A DNA stretch of 64,000 nt from the NCBI GenBank assembly GCA_024811115.1, contig JAKOGH010000649.1:124001-188000 (forward strand), given 5' to 3'. The notes beneath the pieces were generated by a model. It saw only the letters and a list, made by a program, of their open reading frames with translations. It was not told the DNA's origin and ran no database searches. The DNA is from Terana coerulea (Eukaryota; Basidiomycota; Agaricomycetes; Polyporales; Phanerochaetaceae). A program made the translations under genes and the position numbers. Shown here one piece after another: positions 1 to 11,344 of the stretch; position 1 is the first letter of the stretch, and the number at the start of each line of letters is the position of its first letter.

Positions 1-3000
1 CGACACGATCCGCAGTGGGCTAATCTCGACGTCCAGGTGGAGAACTACATTTTCCGGGTTCACCGCTATTTCTTCGAGCGAGAGTCTGCTGTCTTCCGCG
101 AGAAGCTTGGTGTTGCACCACCACCAGGGCAGCAGCCCAGAGGATCATCAGATGCCAACCCGTACCCGCTGGACGACGTGCGGGAAGAGGATTTCTCTCG
201 CTTCCTTTGGGTGTTCTACAACCCGTATGTGGTCACTTCTTTACCTACCTTGGCTGTGACTGACGGCGCCGGAATCCAGGAAATACTCGATCTACGATGC
301 CAACGTGGACGAGTGGACGTCGATACTGAAGCTGGCGTACGAATGGCGCTTCGCAGAGATCAAGCGGCTCTCAACACGGTACATCGAGAAGTTCGAACTC
401 GACCCTGTGCGGAAGATTGAGCTCTACCAGTGGTACGACGTCGACAAGCGGCTGCTTGTTCCGTCTTATATCAAGATCGTCAACCGTCCCGAGCCGCTTT
501 CCCTCCAAGAAGGTCGCCGCCTGTCTCTGGAAACCTCGCTGCTCATCGCTACCGCTCGAGAGTGCGCTCGTGGCAAGCTGGAGAGCGGCAAGCACAGTCC
601 GGTCAGCGCGAGCGTGAAGCCGGATGCGATGGTCGAGATCATCAAGGAGGTATTTGGCCTCACTAATTCTACGCCATCCTCGCCTTCATTAGAGCCTATT
701 TTTGAAGGCACAGGCCCTTCTGCCTTCGCTGCCACACCACTGAGCCCGTCGAAAATTGTCACTTCGCCGCCTCCACGACACGACACGCTCTCGCCCACGC
801 CAGTATCAAGGACGAATCCTCACCCGCCCCATTCCCTCACGACTGCCATGGCGCCCATCGCCCCTCAGACCCCGTCAAAATCCTCAAGGACCACCTCAAT
901 CTGCCATAACGCCTGACGTCCCTCCATACCTCCAGAACGTCTTCCCCTCGAGCACGCCATCAACGCAGGCCGCTCCGGGTACCCCCATCAAGACCAGCGC
1001 CTCACAAGGTCCTAAGGATGGTGACGCCGCCGCCAACTCTACCGCCAACGGTTCTGCTCCCGGGTCCAAGGAGACAAAACCAGGTCAGTCTTCGGTGGTG
1101 AGACCATCTCATTGTCTGTATATTCCGTAGCTCATCCTTCCGTTCCGCAGAAAACGCCGGTGATAACAAAACCGCCACCTCTGCCGCTGCCGGAAACGGA
1201 GTCGCAGGCAAGCAAGACGGGAAAACCGCGTCAACCCCAGTCGACGGCAACCCAAAGTCCGCGGCGGACCTCTTCGACAAAAATCAAGGCTCAAGACCAG
1301 GCACCCCCGCCAGCGAGTCCGACGGCAAAGGCGGCGCCAAAGACAGGCTTGCTGGCCTCTTCAACGGCGGGACCAACAGCAGCAAGAAGAACTCCGGTGG
1401 AGGAAATCAGGGCCAAGGCGGCAAAAGCAAGAAGTAGTCGGGAGCAGGAGGCGGAGGATAGCACAGACGCTTCTTCATCAGGATACCGCACAGATTCCAC
1501 GAATACAGCTGACGATGCTGCTACAGTTGGCTACGAATACAACGATTTCATGACCGCAAAGACCCCCTCGTCCGAAACAGAAGCAGAAGCAGGAGGCCGC
1601 TGAGAGTGACAGCCAGACGGTGACCGCAACGCCTGCTGGTGAGTCATTCGTGCTCTAAGGCTCGCCTGCGCCGTACTCGTGTGAATACAATCTGAAACCT
1701 GCTGCAGGTGAGCTGGGCGGTATCAACCCGCTCTCGACGAGTGCGCTGTTGTCGCTTGCCTCTGCGAGTTTGCCGACGAAGACTGAGACCGACAAGTCCG
1801 CGGGGCTGCAGCCCGAGGGCGGCGCGCGCAAGCGGGCTGAGAGCGTCGGCGAGAGCGTCCTCGGCGAGTCGGCCTTCCACACGCCTGCCACGCAGATCGC
1901 GGCCGACGACGACGAGCTCCCTGACCCCCAACCGCTCTCGCTCGATCAGCCTGGAAGAGTCCACTGCCACTCCCGTTGGCGCGGCAGCCACGGCCTCGTC
2001 AGAGACTCTTGCTGTGCCGACGACGCCTACTCTCGCTTCCTCAAAGCTCCCGGCTGACACTGCGCCGCCGAGCGAAGATGCGAAACCTGTGGAGGCTAAG
2101 CCCGCACCCACGGCCGGAGCCGCGAAGGCTACGGAGGTCAAGCCTACACCCTCCAGCGACTCCACAAAACCCGCAGAAATTCCATCCCAACCTTCAACCA
2201 CCGTAGACTCCGCCCAGCCTACCGCGACCGCTACCAAGGAGCCCGTCAAACCGGCCGGTGGTCCCGCGAAGTCCAGCACCAGCGCCAAGCGCGGTTCGAA
2301 GTCGGAACCGCTCAGTGACTGGGACTTCGGCGAGACGGAGCCTAGCGCGTCAGAGGCCGTCGAGGGGCAAGATCTACTTGGTGACGCCGTTCTTGTGCAG
2401 CCCGAGGACGCTGCTGGCGCGCCGAGCACCTCACCCAGCACTCAGAGCGCGGATAAGCCTGCCGCCGCTGCGGCGACGACCAAAGACGCACAGAACGGTT
2501 CTGCAAAATCCGCGAGCGCAGCCGCCGTAGCGACTACCGACTCTTCGAAGGCACCAGAGTCGACCGCAGGCGCGAAACAGGCAGAGAAGAAGTCTGCACC
2601 TCCCGCTACGCTCACTCAGGAAAAGGCACCCGAACCGGCTGCGAAGGTGACCGAGGCCAAGGAGGATGCTGCGCCTCCGGCACCGCCTGCGAAGGATACA
2701 AAGGGCGCGAAGACGAAGGAGCCAGAGTCGTCCGCTAAGCAAGCTACAGCTGCAAAGGAACCCGCTGCCGATACCAAAACCCCTGCTACCCCCACTACTG
2801 CAAACGCGAAGGGCATCGAGTCCCCTACGAAGCAAACTGATGCCCCGAAGGACGTTACCCCTGTTCCCGATTCCGACGCCGCGCCCGCTTTGCCCTCCAA
2901 GCAGACCAAGGCTGATAAGGGTGACGCCCCTAAGCCCATTGACGCTAAGGCGGGCAACTCGGCGAAGACCACCGTTGCTCAAGACGCTGCGCCCAAACCC

Positions 3001-3942
3001 ACAGGTGTGTCGGGCGCCGTGACGTCTACCGCCTCTCCAGCAGGTGCACCTTCCGGTAAGGACACTCAGGCCGATGCCTCCAAACCAGACGCCAGCGACT
3101 CGGCGAAGGTCCCCGGTGCTCCAGCCGCTGCTGCCAAAGCCAAGAGCGCATGGGGCGCCGCGAGCTCTCCTGCGACGCAAACACAGGTGCAGACGTCCAC
3201 GCAGGCCAAACCTCCCGCTTCGCCCGCCGTAGAACTCAAGGCGCCGACGCCGGTTACCGCCACTCCAGCCACCCCTCTTGCGCCCGCCGCGCCGAAGGAT
3301 GTGCCGTCGCAGGTCCGCAGCCCCGCCTCCTCTGCCACTGCCAGTCACTTCCGCAGCATGCTCAACAAACTCAAGCCCGGCTCGAAGTCCACGCCCGCCA
3401 GTGAGGTTGGCTCCGCCTCCGAAGATGAGCCCAAGAGGTCCTCCGTCGACTCTGCAAGGACGGAGACGCCGAAGCCTGCGAAAGCGCCGGAGGCGCCCAA
3501 GAACGAGAAGCCAGCGGAGGCGGCGAATGTCGAGGAGCCTGCAGCGGCGGTGCCATCTGAAGCGACGGCGGCAAAGCCTGCCGGAGAGGACACGAAGCCG
3601 GCGGTGCCAGATGCGCCTGCGGGCACGAAGCCGACCGAAGACCCGGCGGCGGCGAAGGACGATGAACAGAGCTCGGCGAAGCCGACTTTGCATGTCGATA
3701 CCGGGAACGGGTCCGCAGCTCGAGATGCCGACGACAAGAAGCCGCAGACGGCCGCGACGGGACAAGAGGGACCTGACGGGGGTGTGGCGAGCAGCATCCC
3801 GAAGCACGTGGCGGGGGAAGACACTGAGGCGGCGACGGACAGCGACGGCGGAAGTGGTCCTGATATGACTGGCCTCAGTAAGACCCAGAAGAAGAGGCTC
3901 AGAGAGAAGGCCAGGAAGGCTGCTGACCAAGCAAAGCGGTAA
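1..3942 (+). CDS. BTB/POZ protein with long disordered tail, 5' partial
   Basis: The frame is open from base 1, so the start lies outside the window. The N-terminal part (ENYIFRVHRYFFERES, then YSIYDANVDEWTSILKLA and YIEKFELDP) is the BTB/POZ fold common in mushroom-forming fungi; such domains mediate protein-protein contact, sometimes as Cullin-3 adaptors. A clear intron lies at 225-279. Others are likely at 1084-1150, about 1434-1561 (weak AAG acceptor) and 1639-1707. How the frame changes between about 750 and 940 is not settled. A stop at 1435-1437 would end a shorter product, but joining across 1434-1561 gives GGKSKK-PPRPKQKQKQEAAE, so I favour one long gene. From about 1900 the protein is almost wholly Ala/Pro/Lys/Thr/Ser and ends in a basic helix (KTQKKRLREKARKAADQAKR) before the stop at 3940-3942. 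Near 1796-1935 the frame changes again, through an intron 1796-1895 or a one-base break. No function beyond the BTB fold can be assigned. Confidence 0.65.
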
Positions 3943-4540
3943 CTAATACGTGAAGATGATCTGCTGTAGGTTTTCGGGCCCATGTGTTGTATAGTACGTA
4001 GTTGTATAGTCGTATGGTCTGGCGTCATAGTCCCAGAGAGTTTTCTCGTGTTTCTTGTGGTTCTAGATGGTTTCTTTTGGCTCCATCCGTGTACTTACTT
4101 TCCGTAATGCGACTTCGAATTTGCTGGGTCGCATGCCCGACGCTAGTCGTATCTATTACTACGCCCAGTCCTCTATACCGTCATGTAAAATTGAGTCCAT
4201 GTGCTTCCAATCATTCCATGGAATCCGGTGTAGAATGCATGTTCGCATTCAATTTGTATCATTTGCTTCATTCTCCGCAGGCAGCCACATATGTCTTCAT
4301 CTACGAGTGTACGATGTCGGGGTCCTACAGATGGTATTTACTCTGACATCACTGCGGCCCATGGTCAGGCACACCGGGAATATTAATGCCCACTGTTACC
4401 CAGACTATGCCTGGCCCTAAGCCTATATCCGATACTAATTGATCAATACCAAGCCCGACCTACGAAACATACAAGCCTTTTCACCTCCAGGTCTACAAGT
4501 CGATCACACCCCGCCGCACTGACATCAAGCGTCTCGGACG
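3943..4540. other. Intergenic stretch downstream of the BTB gene
   Basis: This stretch probably holds the 3' untranslated region of the BTB gene. Short overlapping open frames at 4002-4420 show no recognisable domain or coding bias. I see no other feature until the dispersed repeat begins. Confidence 0.4.
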
Positions 4541-5008
4541 GCCTATGACGCAGAGCGAGTTTGCGGGCTCTGACCAGGCTCTGACTCGCCGCTGATGCCA
4601 CAAATTTGAGGGTTCCTTACGTCGTCGTCCGCCAGAAGCGGAGGACGCATGTCTCCTGCAGTTCTCCATTCACGCGCACCGGGTGGCGCACCCCGAGATG
4701 CGCCCGGGCGTGCGTTCAGACCACTGCCTGCGCGGGCGCGTGACGCCTGGGCCCACCGCGGCGGTGGCTATCCAACATACGAACGCGGACTCTAAGGATC
4801 TGTCGAAGTGGGCCGCGGGCGTGTGAGCGGGGAGCTAGAAAGGCACGAGGGATTTTTCTCGTTGGAAGCTGAGAATAATTGGGGGAATTAACGGGATTAT
4901 AATGGGTACGAGTCGGAGAGGGTGCTAGGCTGCTGGGTCGGCTGGATAGCCATTTCAGTGACGCTCCTCGGTACCGTGCCAGGGCGGGTGTTCGAACCTT
5001 GCCCATGA
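4541..5008 (+). repeat. Dispersed repeat, copy 1 (inverted partner at 11973-12290)
   Basis: From about 4589 to 5008 this sequence matches the reverse complement of 11973-12290 closely. Shared blocks include the segment ending GGCGGACGACGACGTAAGG (as read in copy 2), the stretch AATAATTGGGGGAATTAACG and the end block CAGGGCGGGTGTTCGAACC. Copy 1 carries about 95 extra bases (roughly 4648-4745) that copy 2 lacks, and weaker similarity may begin near 4541. Near its end it has GTTCGAACC, which fits the RNA polymerase III B-box consensus. No complete tRNA fold can be drawn around it, so a tRNA-derived SINE-like origin is possible but unproven. No open frame is conserved between the copies. Confidence 0.7.
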
Positions 5009-5723
5009 CGGTGATAGAGAAGAGATACATCATGAATCGCTCCGGAGGTGGGTGTGTGCGGCCAGGCACACGCGCGGGGAAAAGTCGACGGAGCGGTCGG
5101 TGTCTCCCGCGCCGCTGTCCCAGCGGTCCTGCAGCCTGCGTATGGCAAGCCCGGCATCCCACTGTGTGGTGCACGCGGGGCTCTCGTGGGAGAGTGCGAA
5201 AAGCAAGGACGGGCGTGCAGCGCGACGGCGGTGGACGTCTGATGCTGCGTCAGGACTGCGTGTATGTCCGCGTCGTGGGTGCACACGCTCACCCGGGAAT
5301 GGCCGCATTCCCACTTTGGTGAAAGCGCCGCCGCCGGTGGGGAGAGTAGAAACCAAAATAAGACGAAGGGGAGAAGCAAGATGCAACGGAAAGAAACATG
5401 GAAATATGGATGTGTTGTGTTCTGGCGCGGAGGTGCAGGATTAAGCCACGACCTCATTGGCTCACTGGGGAGCTTTGCTGCGGAAGGTTTTGGAGCGGTT
5501 CTGCAACTGGCGCTCTCGAAACATCCAATGGGACATGAGGAGGTGTCTCATTCGTGACCTTAATAAAATGCAGGGATATCACGGAAGCACCACGTTTTCG
5601 ACAGCAGATATATGTTGGGATGAAATCTAAACGAAGTATGGCAATGATCGCTGGATAAAGTCATCAGAGCAAGTCCTGACACGAGCTAGAAGGTGTCACA
5701 TACCACTGACGGGGTAGACTATG
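5009..5723. other. Intergenic stretch, no gene seen
   Basis: Short open frames occur on both strands (for example 5052-5444 plus and 5030-5386 minus), but they overlap one another and lack any recognisable motif. The right part probably contains the 3' untranslated region of the minus-strand gene ending at 5724. Confidence 0.4.
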
Positions 5724-6155
5724 TCATGACGACCTCTGAACTTCACGTTTTACTAGGTGTGGCACTCCGTTAGCTATTGCAGCAATAAAGACAGTTGAGA
5801 GGAAATACTGACGTTCTTCCCAGTCTCTCGTATCCCATTTATTTGGAGCATCAGGTCGGTTTTTACGACCAAAGAAGACCTCTCGCCATGAGAGGTTCTC
5901 ATTGGCTTCCACCCCTCGGGCGGCAGCACGGTCCTCCGCCCCGGGTTCTTTCGCGAGCTTGCGTATCAAATCAAAGTCGCTCTCTGGCACCGTCTCGCCC
6001 GCCCGCAAGCGTCGCGCCGTGCCCTCCAGGAGCTTTATCCGTGTGTCGAAGTACACCCGGACGTCCTCCGCGTCCTTGCGCAGCACGAGCAGATGCGTGC
6101 TCAGCGACGTGAGGGCGATGGTGTAGACGATCTGGGGCAGATATTTCGTGGACAT
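5724..6155 (-). CDS. Small conserved-looking protein with N-terminal hydrophobic helix
   Basis: A single exon of 143 codons. The start was placed at the ATG at 6155-6153 (MSTKYLPQIVYTIALTSLST). The frame stays open to 6386, but that extension is Arg/Ala/Pro-rich like translated 5' UTR. Residues about 5-25 are hydrophobic and could be a signal anchor or mitochondrial membrane helix. The middle (LRKDAEDVRVYFDTRIKLLE) looks helical and charged. A second hydrophobic stretch (FLSTVFIAAIANGVPHL) lies near the C-terminus. It may be a small two-helix organelle membrane protein. I do not recognise the family. It is transcribed away from the gene at 6936 and shares the region between them as promoter. 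Confidence 0.6.
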   Translation of the reverse strand: MSTKYLPQIVYTIALTSLSTHLLVLRKDAEDVRVYFDTRIKLLEGTARRLRAGETVPESDFDLIRKLAKEPGAEDRAAARGVEANENLSWREVFFGRKNRPDAPNKWDTRDWEERQYFLSTVFIAAIANGVPHLVKREVQRSS

Positions 6156-6935
6156 GGTGGTGCGGGGGCAAGGCAGCCAATCGCCGGCCGTGTGTGTCTG
6201 TCTCTCGCTCGCGGAGGCGAGATCTTCGGCCGCACCGCTCGAGGCTCTCGCGCGACCGTCGCGTGCGTTGATTGGCGAGGGCCGTTCGCTCGCTAGGCGG
6301 GAGGGCACCCGCTCGCGCTGATTCGCTGGCGCACGCCTGCAAGTCAAGATCAGGAGGGCCACCAAAAAACACCAGAAAAAGGCCAAGCTCGAAAAAGCGG
6401 ACGGCTAAAAAGGTTACGCAGGTAATTGTCCACCGACGGGGTGTCGAACCTGCGCACGATTGGCTGGCGTTCACGGGGCTCAATGGACGTAGCGGTAAGG
6501 CGATCAAAATAGTGCGGCTGGGGTACCTGGGCCTAGACGACCTATCCGAAGATGGCAAGTGGGGCACGCGGCGTTCCAGCCGCTGGAACCTTGTCTCCAG
6601 ATTTAGTAGGAAACGCCATCTCCCGGGGTCTTTCTGTTAGGCGCTCAATTTTGGTGCTCTTCCCCACATGGATTTCTGGAAGAAACTCTACTTTATAACT
6701 TCGACGCTTTCAACATCCCACCTTGTCCTCGCCGCTCATCGCCACGTCGCCCAGCACGCTGTCTGTCGCATCGTTCACAACGTCGCCCACCACGTCCGCC
6801 ACCACTTCGCCCACCACGCCGTCCTGCAACCCCTCTAGCTCGTCTTTTGGCAATCCCTCCTGCTCGTCATCACTCCGAAGCTCCAGCTCGTACTCGAAGT
6901 TGTCCTTCAAGTCTTCCATATCATCCATCACAACA
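6156..6935. promoter_or_regulatory. Shared region between two divergent genes
   Basis: About 780 bases separate the minus-strand start at 6155 from the plus-strand start at 6936, so both promoters should lie here. The left half translates as Arg/Ala/Pro-rich sequence in the minus frame and is probably 5' UTR. The stretch 6740-6910 is a run of TC/AC-rich repeats (many GTCGCCCAC-like units), typical of a pyrimidine-rich fungal promoter or leader. No specific operator was recognised. Confidence 0.4.
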
Positions 6936-7733
6936 ATGGCTACAACGATTTCTGCTGGTACACGTACAGACATTCTCGAACAGGTAGACATCACTTCCAA
7001 GTTGCCTCAGAATCTTCTCTGACAACTATCGCAGCTATTCGAGCGGTTAGAGCAAGAGAGTGAGCGTCGGGCGCAGGAAGAGGAGGCCCGGGAGTTGGTA
7101 CAAGAGATCACACCCGTCGAGCCCACCGCCGCCGGCCTCGCTCAAGCTGTCCGCGACCGCCGGCGAGGCAGCATCTCCATCTCGCGCTACGGCGGGCACA
7201 ACGACACCGCCTCCATCGAGTCGTCGCAGGCGGTCACCACCTCCACCCGTGCCTCCCGCTCGTCCTCCATCGTGTTCACCAAGCCCGCCGCGTTCTACCA
7301 GCTGGACTCGCAGCACCCCGCGCCGCAGCCACAGCCGAGCAACCCGAGCACCGACTCGTTCGCCTCCACGACGCCGCCCGACCCGTCGCGCGACGTTGAG
7401 CAGGTGCACGAGGTCGCGCAGACGCACTTCATCCCCGCGCAGACCTTCTCCAAGGCGCTCTCCCGCCGCCTCTCGCGCGCGCGCGACGTCATCCCGAGCC
7501 CGACCGCGACCGGCACCCTCGTCATCGGCGTCGCCGTCCACGAGTCCACCGTCGAGCACCACCCCGCCGAGCCGTCCGCGCCCGGCGTCACCACGACCGT
7601 CGCCGCGCCGCTCCGCACACAGCGCTCCTCGCCGGGCCTCGTCGACAAGGCGTCGTTCCTCACCAAGGCGAAGGACATCACCATCCGCATCCGCCGCCGG
7701 AGCGTCGCCGCGCTCACGCCCGCGCAGCGGTGA
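6936..7733 (+). CDS. Hypothetical low-complexity protein, 2 exons
   Basis: Exon 1 (6936-6983) encodes MATTISAGTRTDILEQ. An intron with donor AG|GTAGAC and acceptor CGCAG spans 6984-7034. Exon 2 (7035-7733) continues in frame with LFERLEQESERRAQEEEARE, a short coiled-coil-like segment. The product is 248 aa. The rest is Ser/Thr/Pro/Ala-rich with RRGSISIS, RASRSSSIV and SKALSRRLSR, which look like basophilic-kinase target sites, and a basic C-terminus (DITIRIRRRSVAALTPAQR). There is no membrane segment or recognisable enzyme domain. The frame also stays open upstream to 6723, but that part is a TC-rich repeat, so I start at 6936. Function unknown. Confidence 0.6.
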
Positions 7734-8572
7734 TGCGTGGTCGCGGGTCGCGGACCGCGCTTTCCTTCTGGGCTCTCGGGGGACTTTCGCATCGTTTTTG
7801 GTTCATTGTCGTCACGTTCGTCGCTGCTTGCTGCATCTTGCTCCCTCCATCGTACTCTTGTTGCACGCTGTTCACTCGCATACCGCCTCACTCCTCGCAT
7901 TGTCTGTACTATATACCCGCTGTGTACCTGTCTGCTATGTTCCACCATATGATTATGCCTAGAATGTGCTCCACGCAGTCCCGCCAGCCCGATGTCAAAT
8001 TTCCAGCTTATCGTGAGTCCTGCCTGGGGCCCTTGCTGATCTGTTTCATCTGACATCAGACTTGTTGGACCTTGTGGTAGCGCACCCCGCACCCGATGAT
8101 GAAGCCTGGACGCAAGCAGACAGTCCCCCAGATGCGCGATGTGCATGACGTTCTGCAGAGAATGCGCGCGGTGTGCTTGTCGGCGGTCGAGATTGTACTC
8201 TGGAAATGGTCTAGGCGGGACAAGCAAAATGTGGCGTCGATCACTCAATCTATGCATGTGCCGCGCAAATGGCTGTACCGACTCCCGAGGCTCGCGCAAC
8301 GCACGCCTGCCGACGCTGCCATGTGCGCGGCATCGAGCTCGACGGCGATACTCCGCGACGACTCGCAGGACTATGTACATTCATCTAGAAGGGTGGTAGT
8401 AGGGCACGGACGTGCCTCGGTATCGTGCTCTGCAGCGCGCGCACATGCCGGAAGTGGTAGATCGACGCCACAATTTGTTTTTTCTAGAGGGCGGATCGGT
8501 TCGAGCGTGGTGCAGCATACGATTTCCTCGTTAATTTATGTAATCTGTGGGGCTAGCCTGAACATCCATGTT
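7734..8572. other. Intergenic stretch, no gene supported
   Basis: The first part, pyrimidine-rich after the stop at 7733, is probably 3' UTR. A plus-strand open frame at 8096-8593 and a minus-strand one at 7295-8380 overlap each other and show no recognisable domain. They look like chance frames in GC-rich DNA. Confidence 0.4.
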
Positions 8573-10192
8573 TTAATCCTCATGCTCTTCTAGAGCATCG
8601 TTGATCCGCAGAGGCTCGCCAATGTCACCAAGCCTGCTTGAGGTGATGCCAAAGCGCACCGCTGAGTAATGCGATGGACTATCGGTGAGTTGGGAAGCGG
8701 CATCCCACTCAGACACCTGTCGAAGATTGATCATGAACCTGTTGATGAGAATTGGAGGCTACGGGAAGTTAGCATTTGACTGGCAGTCAAGAATAGGTTA
8801 GCTCATTACCGTGGCTGATATGAGAGTGTTAATGGAAGAGAAGCCCAGCTACCGTACTATTAGCAAATCACACAGGCGACAGTGGATGCGGCGGTACTCA
8901 CGAGGACGGTAGAATCCAGTATGCGACCCACGTTAAGGGCTAGTAAGACACTAACAGGACCACTTCAGAGTTAGTTGGCGGATAATGTCTACCCACAATA
9001 CTTACAGAAAGTAGACAATGCCTGATTCAAACACAATTAAAACTCCTCAGACGTTTGACTAGCTTGCATGAGACTATGAAGCTCACCGTCTCTGAGCAAA
9101 CACGCGCTAAGCGAGATGTGGATATTCAACCGCCTGGCGGCCCGAATGTTGCTAAATGTCTTCGCAACTGTTAAACTGATCACAATCAGATCGGCAGCTA
9201 TGGAGGAAAGTCGAGTGAGAAGCAGCACTACAGAATATTGAGTAGACAGGTCAGTATGAGGGGAGTCGAAGAAGCTCGCATAAGCCTGTACTTCTAGCGG
9301 GTTTTTTTCGAGTTAGTTCTTTGGTAGTAGGTATCCTTGTTACTAACATTGTGTCAAGATGCCCCGGGACGTCATTGACCTGGACGCAGTTTCGGAAATG
9401 TGGTGGGATGGAGATGAAAATGAACCCTGACTGGGTTTGTAGATACTAAGATAGCCATGATGATCACCACTACGCAAAGATGTGGTTTGAACGCACGATA
9501 TTCGTCCAGACAGGGACAGATCCGAGGAGGAAGACCGCCGTGAACAGCGCATAGCTCATGTTGTAGATGGCAGCAATCCTCAAAGCAGAGAAGACTGGGA
9601 TAGTTAGCAGACACAGATTAACCTAAGCGAATTGTCCTTACTTGCCGCTTCGAGATACCCTATCAAGGTTAGAGCTTGAATCCAATTGAGTTCAAAGGAC
9701 GTCGAGGTGCATCTGCGTATAGTAGACATGTAGCACCCAGAAGCGAATCCAAGTGATCAAGCGCAAACCTCTGAAATAAATAAGCCTGGTGAGCCTCATC
9801 AAGAGCACACAGTAGCTTGAGATGCGCACTTCAGCATTCATGGGCCGGAAAAAGCCCGGCAGGTCGGCGAGCAATGACGTCAACAGGATGAACCGATTGA
9901 ACAGAAACAAGCACGACGTCGCCGTGAATCTACGGTTCCAGACAGTCTTGACCTCGTCTCCGATGGTCAGCACGTATTCGTACGTCTGCCATGCTGGGAA
10001 ATGTGAGCGCGTGGTACAGACGGGGCCACGGAAGAGTGCACTAGCCCATGCACACGTAGTTAATCATCGAACCCGCTTCGCTGACGTCTCGGTTAGCAAC
10101 TGAGGCGTGACTAAAACATTATGCCTCGCGCCGTACAATTGCCCCGCTACTTTGACGAACTCGGCTTCCGATAAACCCAGACTGGACGCCAT
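8573..10192 (-). CDS. DUF6533-type multi-spanning membrane protein, copy A
   Basis: Starts at 10192 (MASSLGLSEAEFVKVAGQLY). The family signature follows in the next exon: WQTYEYVLTIGDEVKTVW, then NRRFTATSCLFLFNRFILL (ending about 9900). DUF6533 is a basidiomycete-rich family of about seven membrane helices and unknown function. Further exons give RCTSTSFELNWIQALTLIGY, VFSALRIAAIYNMSYALF, a segment resembling IFISIPPHFRNCVQVNDV, and RAARRLNIHISLSACLLRDG. The last exon ends with NRFMINLRQVSEWDAASQLT and SRLGDIGEPLRINDALEEHE before the stop at 8575-8573. The last exon is intact here but broken in copies B and D. Internal splicing was not fully resolved, so loss of function cannot be excluded. 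It lies directly downstream of an MFS relic, repeating the order seen at 16.6-21.0 kb. Confidence 0.55.
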
Positions 10193-10479
10193 TTTAGACT
10201 GCGTCGGGTTGAGAGGGAGAAGGTATAATGGGTCATGGGATGGTATGTGAGGAGTTTATGTAGCCATTTGGTGCAGATCTACGGAGCAGACTCAGTGAAC
10301 CGAGAAAATCCCATGTTAGAGGCCGACTCGGATTCTCACGGAGCATTTTTTTGATACTGTCTCAGTTTTTGTGGTGTGCCGCCCGATACAACGTGGTAGT
10401 GTAGGTATTTAAATCGCAGGGCGGGTATCACCACCATCTGGCGGAGTCAAAGAATCAGCTTTTACGGAATGATGAACGA
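10193..10479. promoter_or_regulatory. Upstream region of DUF6533 copy A
   Basis: This gap of about 290 bases lies between the start of DUF6533 copy A and the 3' end of the MFS relic, both on the minus strand. It should hold the promoter of copy A. I see no defined motif. Confidence 0.3.
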
Positions 10480-11215
10480 GAAGAAATACCACATCTTCAT
10501 GGGAAGTAACGGCGCGCATATTGACAAGGCAATGAACAAGTTTGCAGATAAGAATATAGGCCTGTACGTGCAATCGAGCATCACGCGTGCATGAACATGG
10601 AGGCGAACAGCGCAGGTATTGGCTGTCAGTTGACGATGCACCCACCGTCCGATGTGAGACTTTTGATCTGAGTGCAGGCTTGCGGTGATACGGCGAGAAC
10701 AGGATGGTTGTACTGCGCGTCGCCCATTCCGCGCCGTGGAGCAGGGCGCACCTCAGGCGTGTATGTCGCCGACGGAAGCGACCACCCATGGGACACGTGC
10801 AGCATTTCTACGAGCACAAGATACTCAGCAAGACCATTCACCAAGAAACCACGAAAGAGCGCACTGTGTTATCACGGACACAACGGGTTACGCCCGCGGG
10901 CCGCAGGGCACACTCGTGCCCTCTCGTCATGAACAACAAAAGCACACCCGTCAGCGTCGTCGAGATCACCATCGTCAGCTTCCTGCCGCCGATCGCGAAC
11001 GTACTCTAGACTGGTTCTCTCGCATCCCGGCGACGAGGAGGTCAGAGCCAGGGATATCGCAAGGGTATATCACGAGGGTCGAGTTATCGATGTTTGTTGC
11101 ACGCGCTGAAGAATACACAGAGCACCAGGAAGCCGTTGAACAACGAAACAACCGAGATGCACACCCCCATGTGCAGTTGAGCAGCCGCCCCAAGGAGCCT
11201 AGCTGAGGAATACAA
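10480..11215 (-). pseudogene. Relic of the MFS transporter, copy 1
   Basis: Read on the minus strand, several pieces match the intact transporter at 18432-21030 in the same order. STLVIYPCDIPGSDLL corresponds to TYRNYAIISSCGVPGSII. SATYTPEVRPAPRRGMGDAQ corresponds to YAYTPEVFPAPHRGTGDALC. PIFLSANLFIALSICAPLLP corresponds to PIFVSASLFIASSVLMLLLP. The pieces lie in different frames with stops between them, and the N-terminal half of the transporter is missing. At its 5' side it abuts the BTB-tail fragment. It is a decayed 3' half of a duplicated transporter gene. Confidence 0.7.
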
Positions 11216-11344
11216 TGCAGTCTACTTCGTAAAGGACATAAGTACATCACGGACACATCTCTCGAGAACGCAAAGGACGATAAAATTTTCTGAGTAAAAT
11301 CTACGCACGAGAGAAACATGACAAGTCGATAAAGTCTGTCCGAG

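Noticed and set aside
2431..3930. Long antisense open frame (499 codons) opposite the BTB tail
   Set aside because: It is the Arg/Leu/Gly-rich complement of a low-complexity coding region. It has no domain and mirrors the codon repeats of the plus strand.
6421..6500. tRNA gene on the minus strand (GGTTCGACACC and a complementary 7-base pair)
   Set aside because: The T-stem does not pair, the length is about 60 bases and no D-arm or anticodon arm forms.
7295..8593. Overlapping open frames on both strands
   Set aside because: No domain, no splice-supported continuation and opposite strands compete; judged chance frames.
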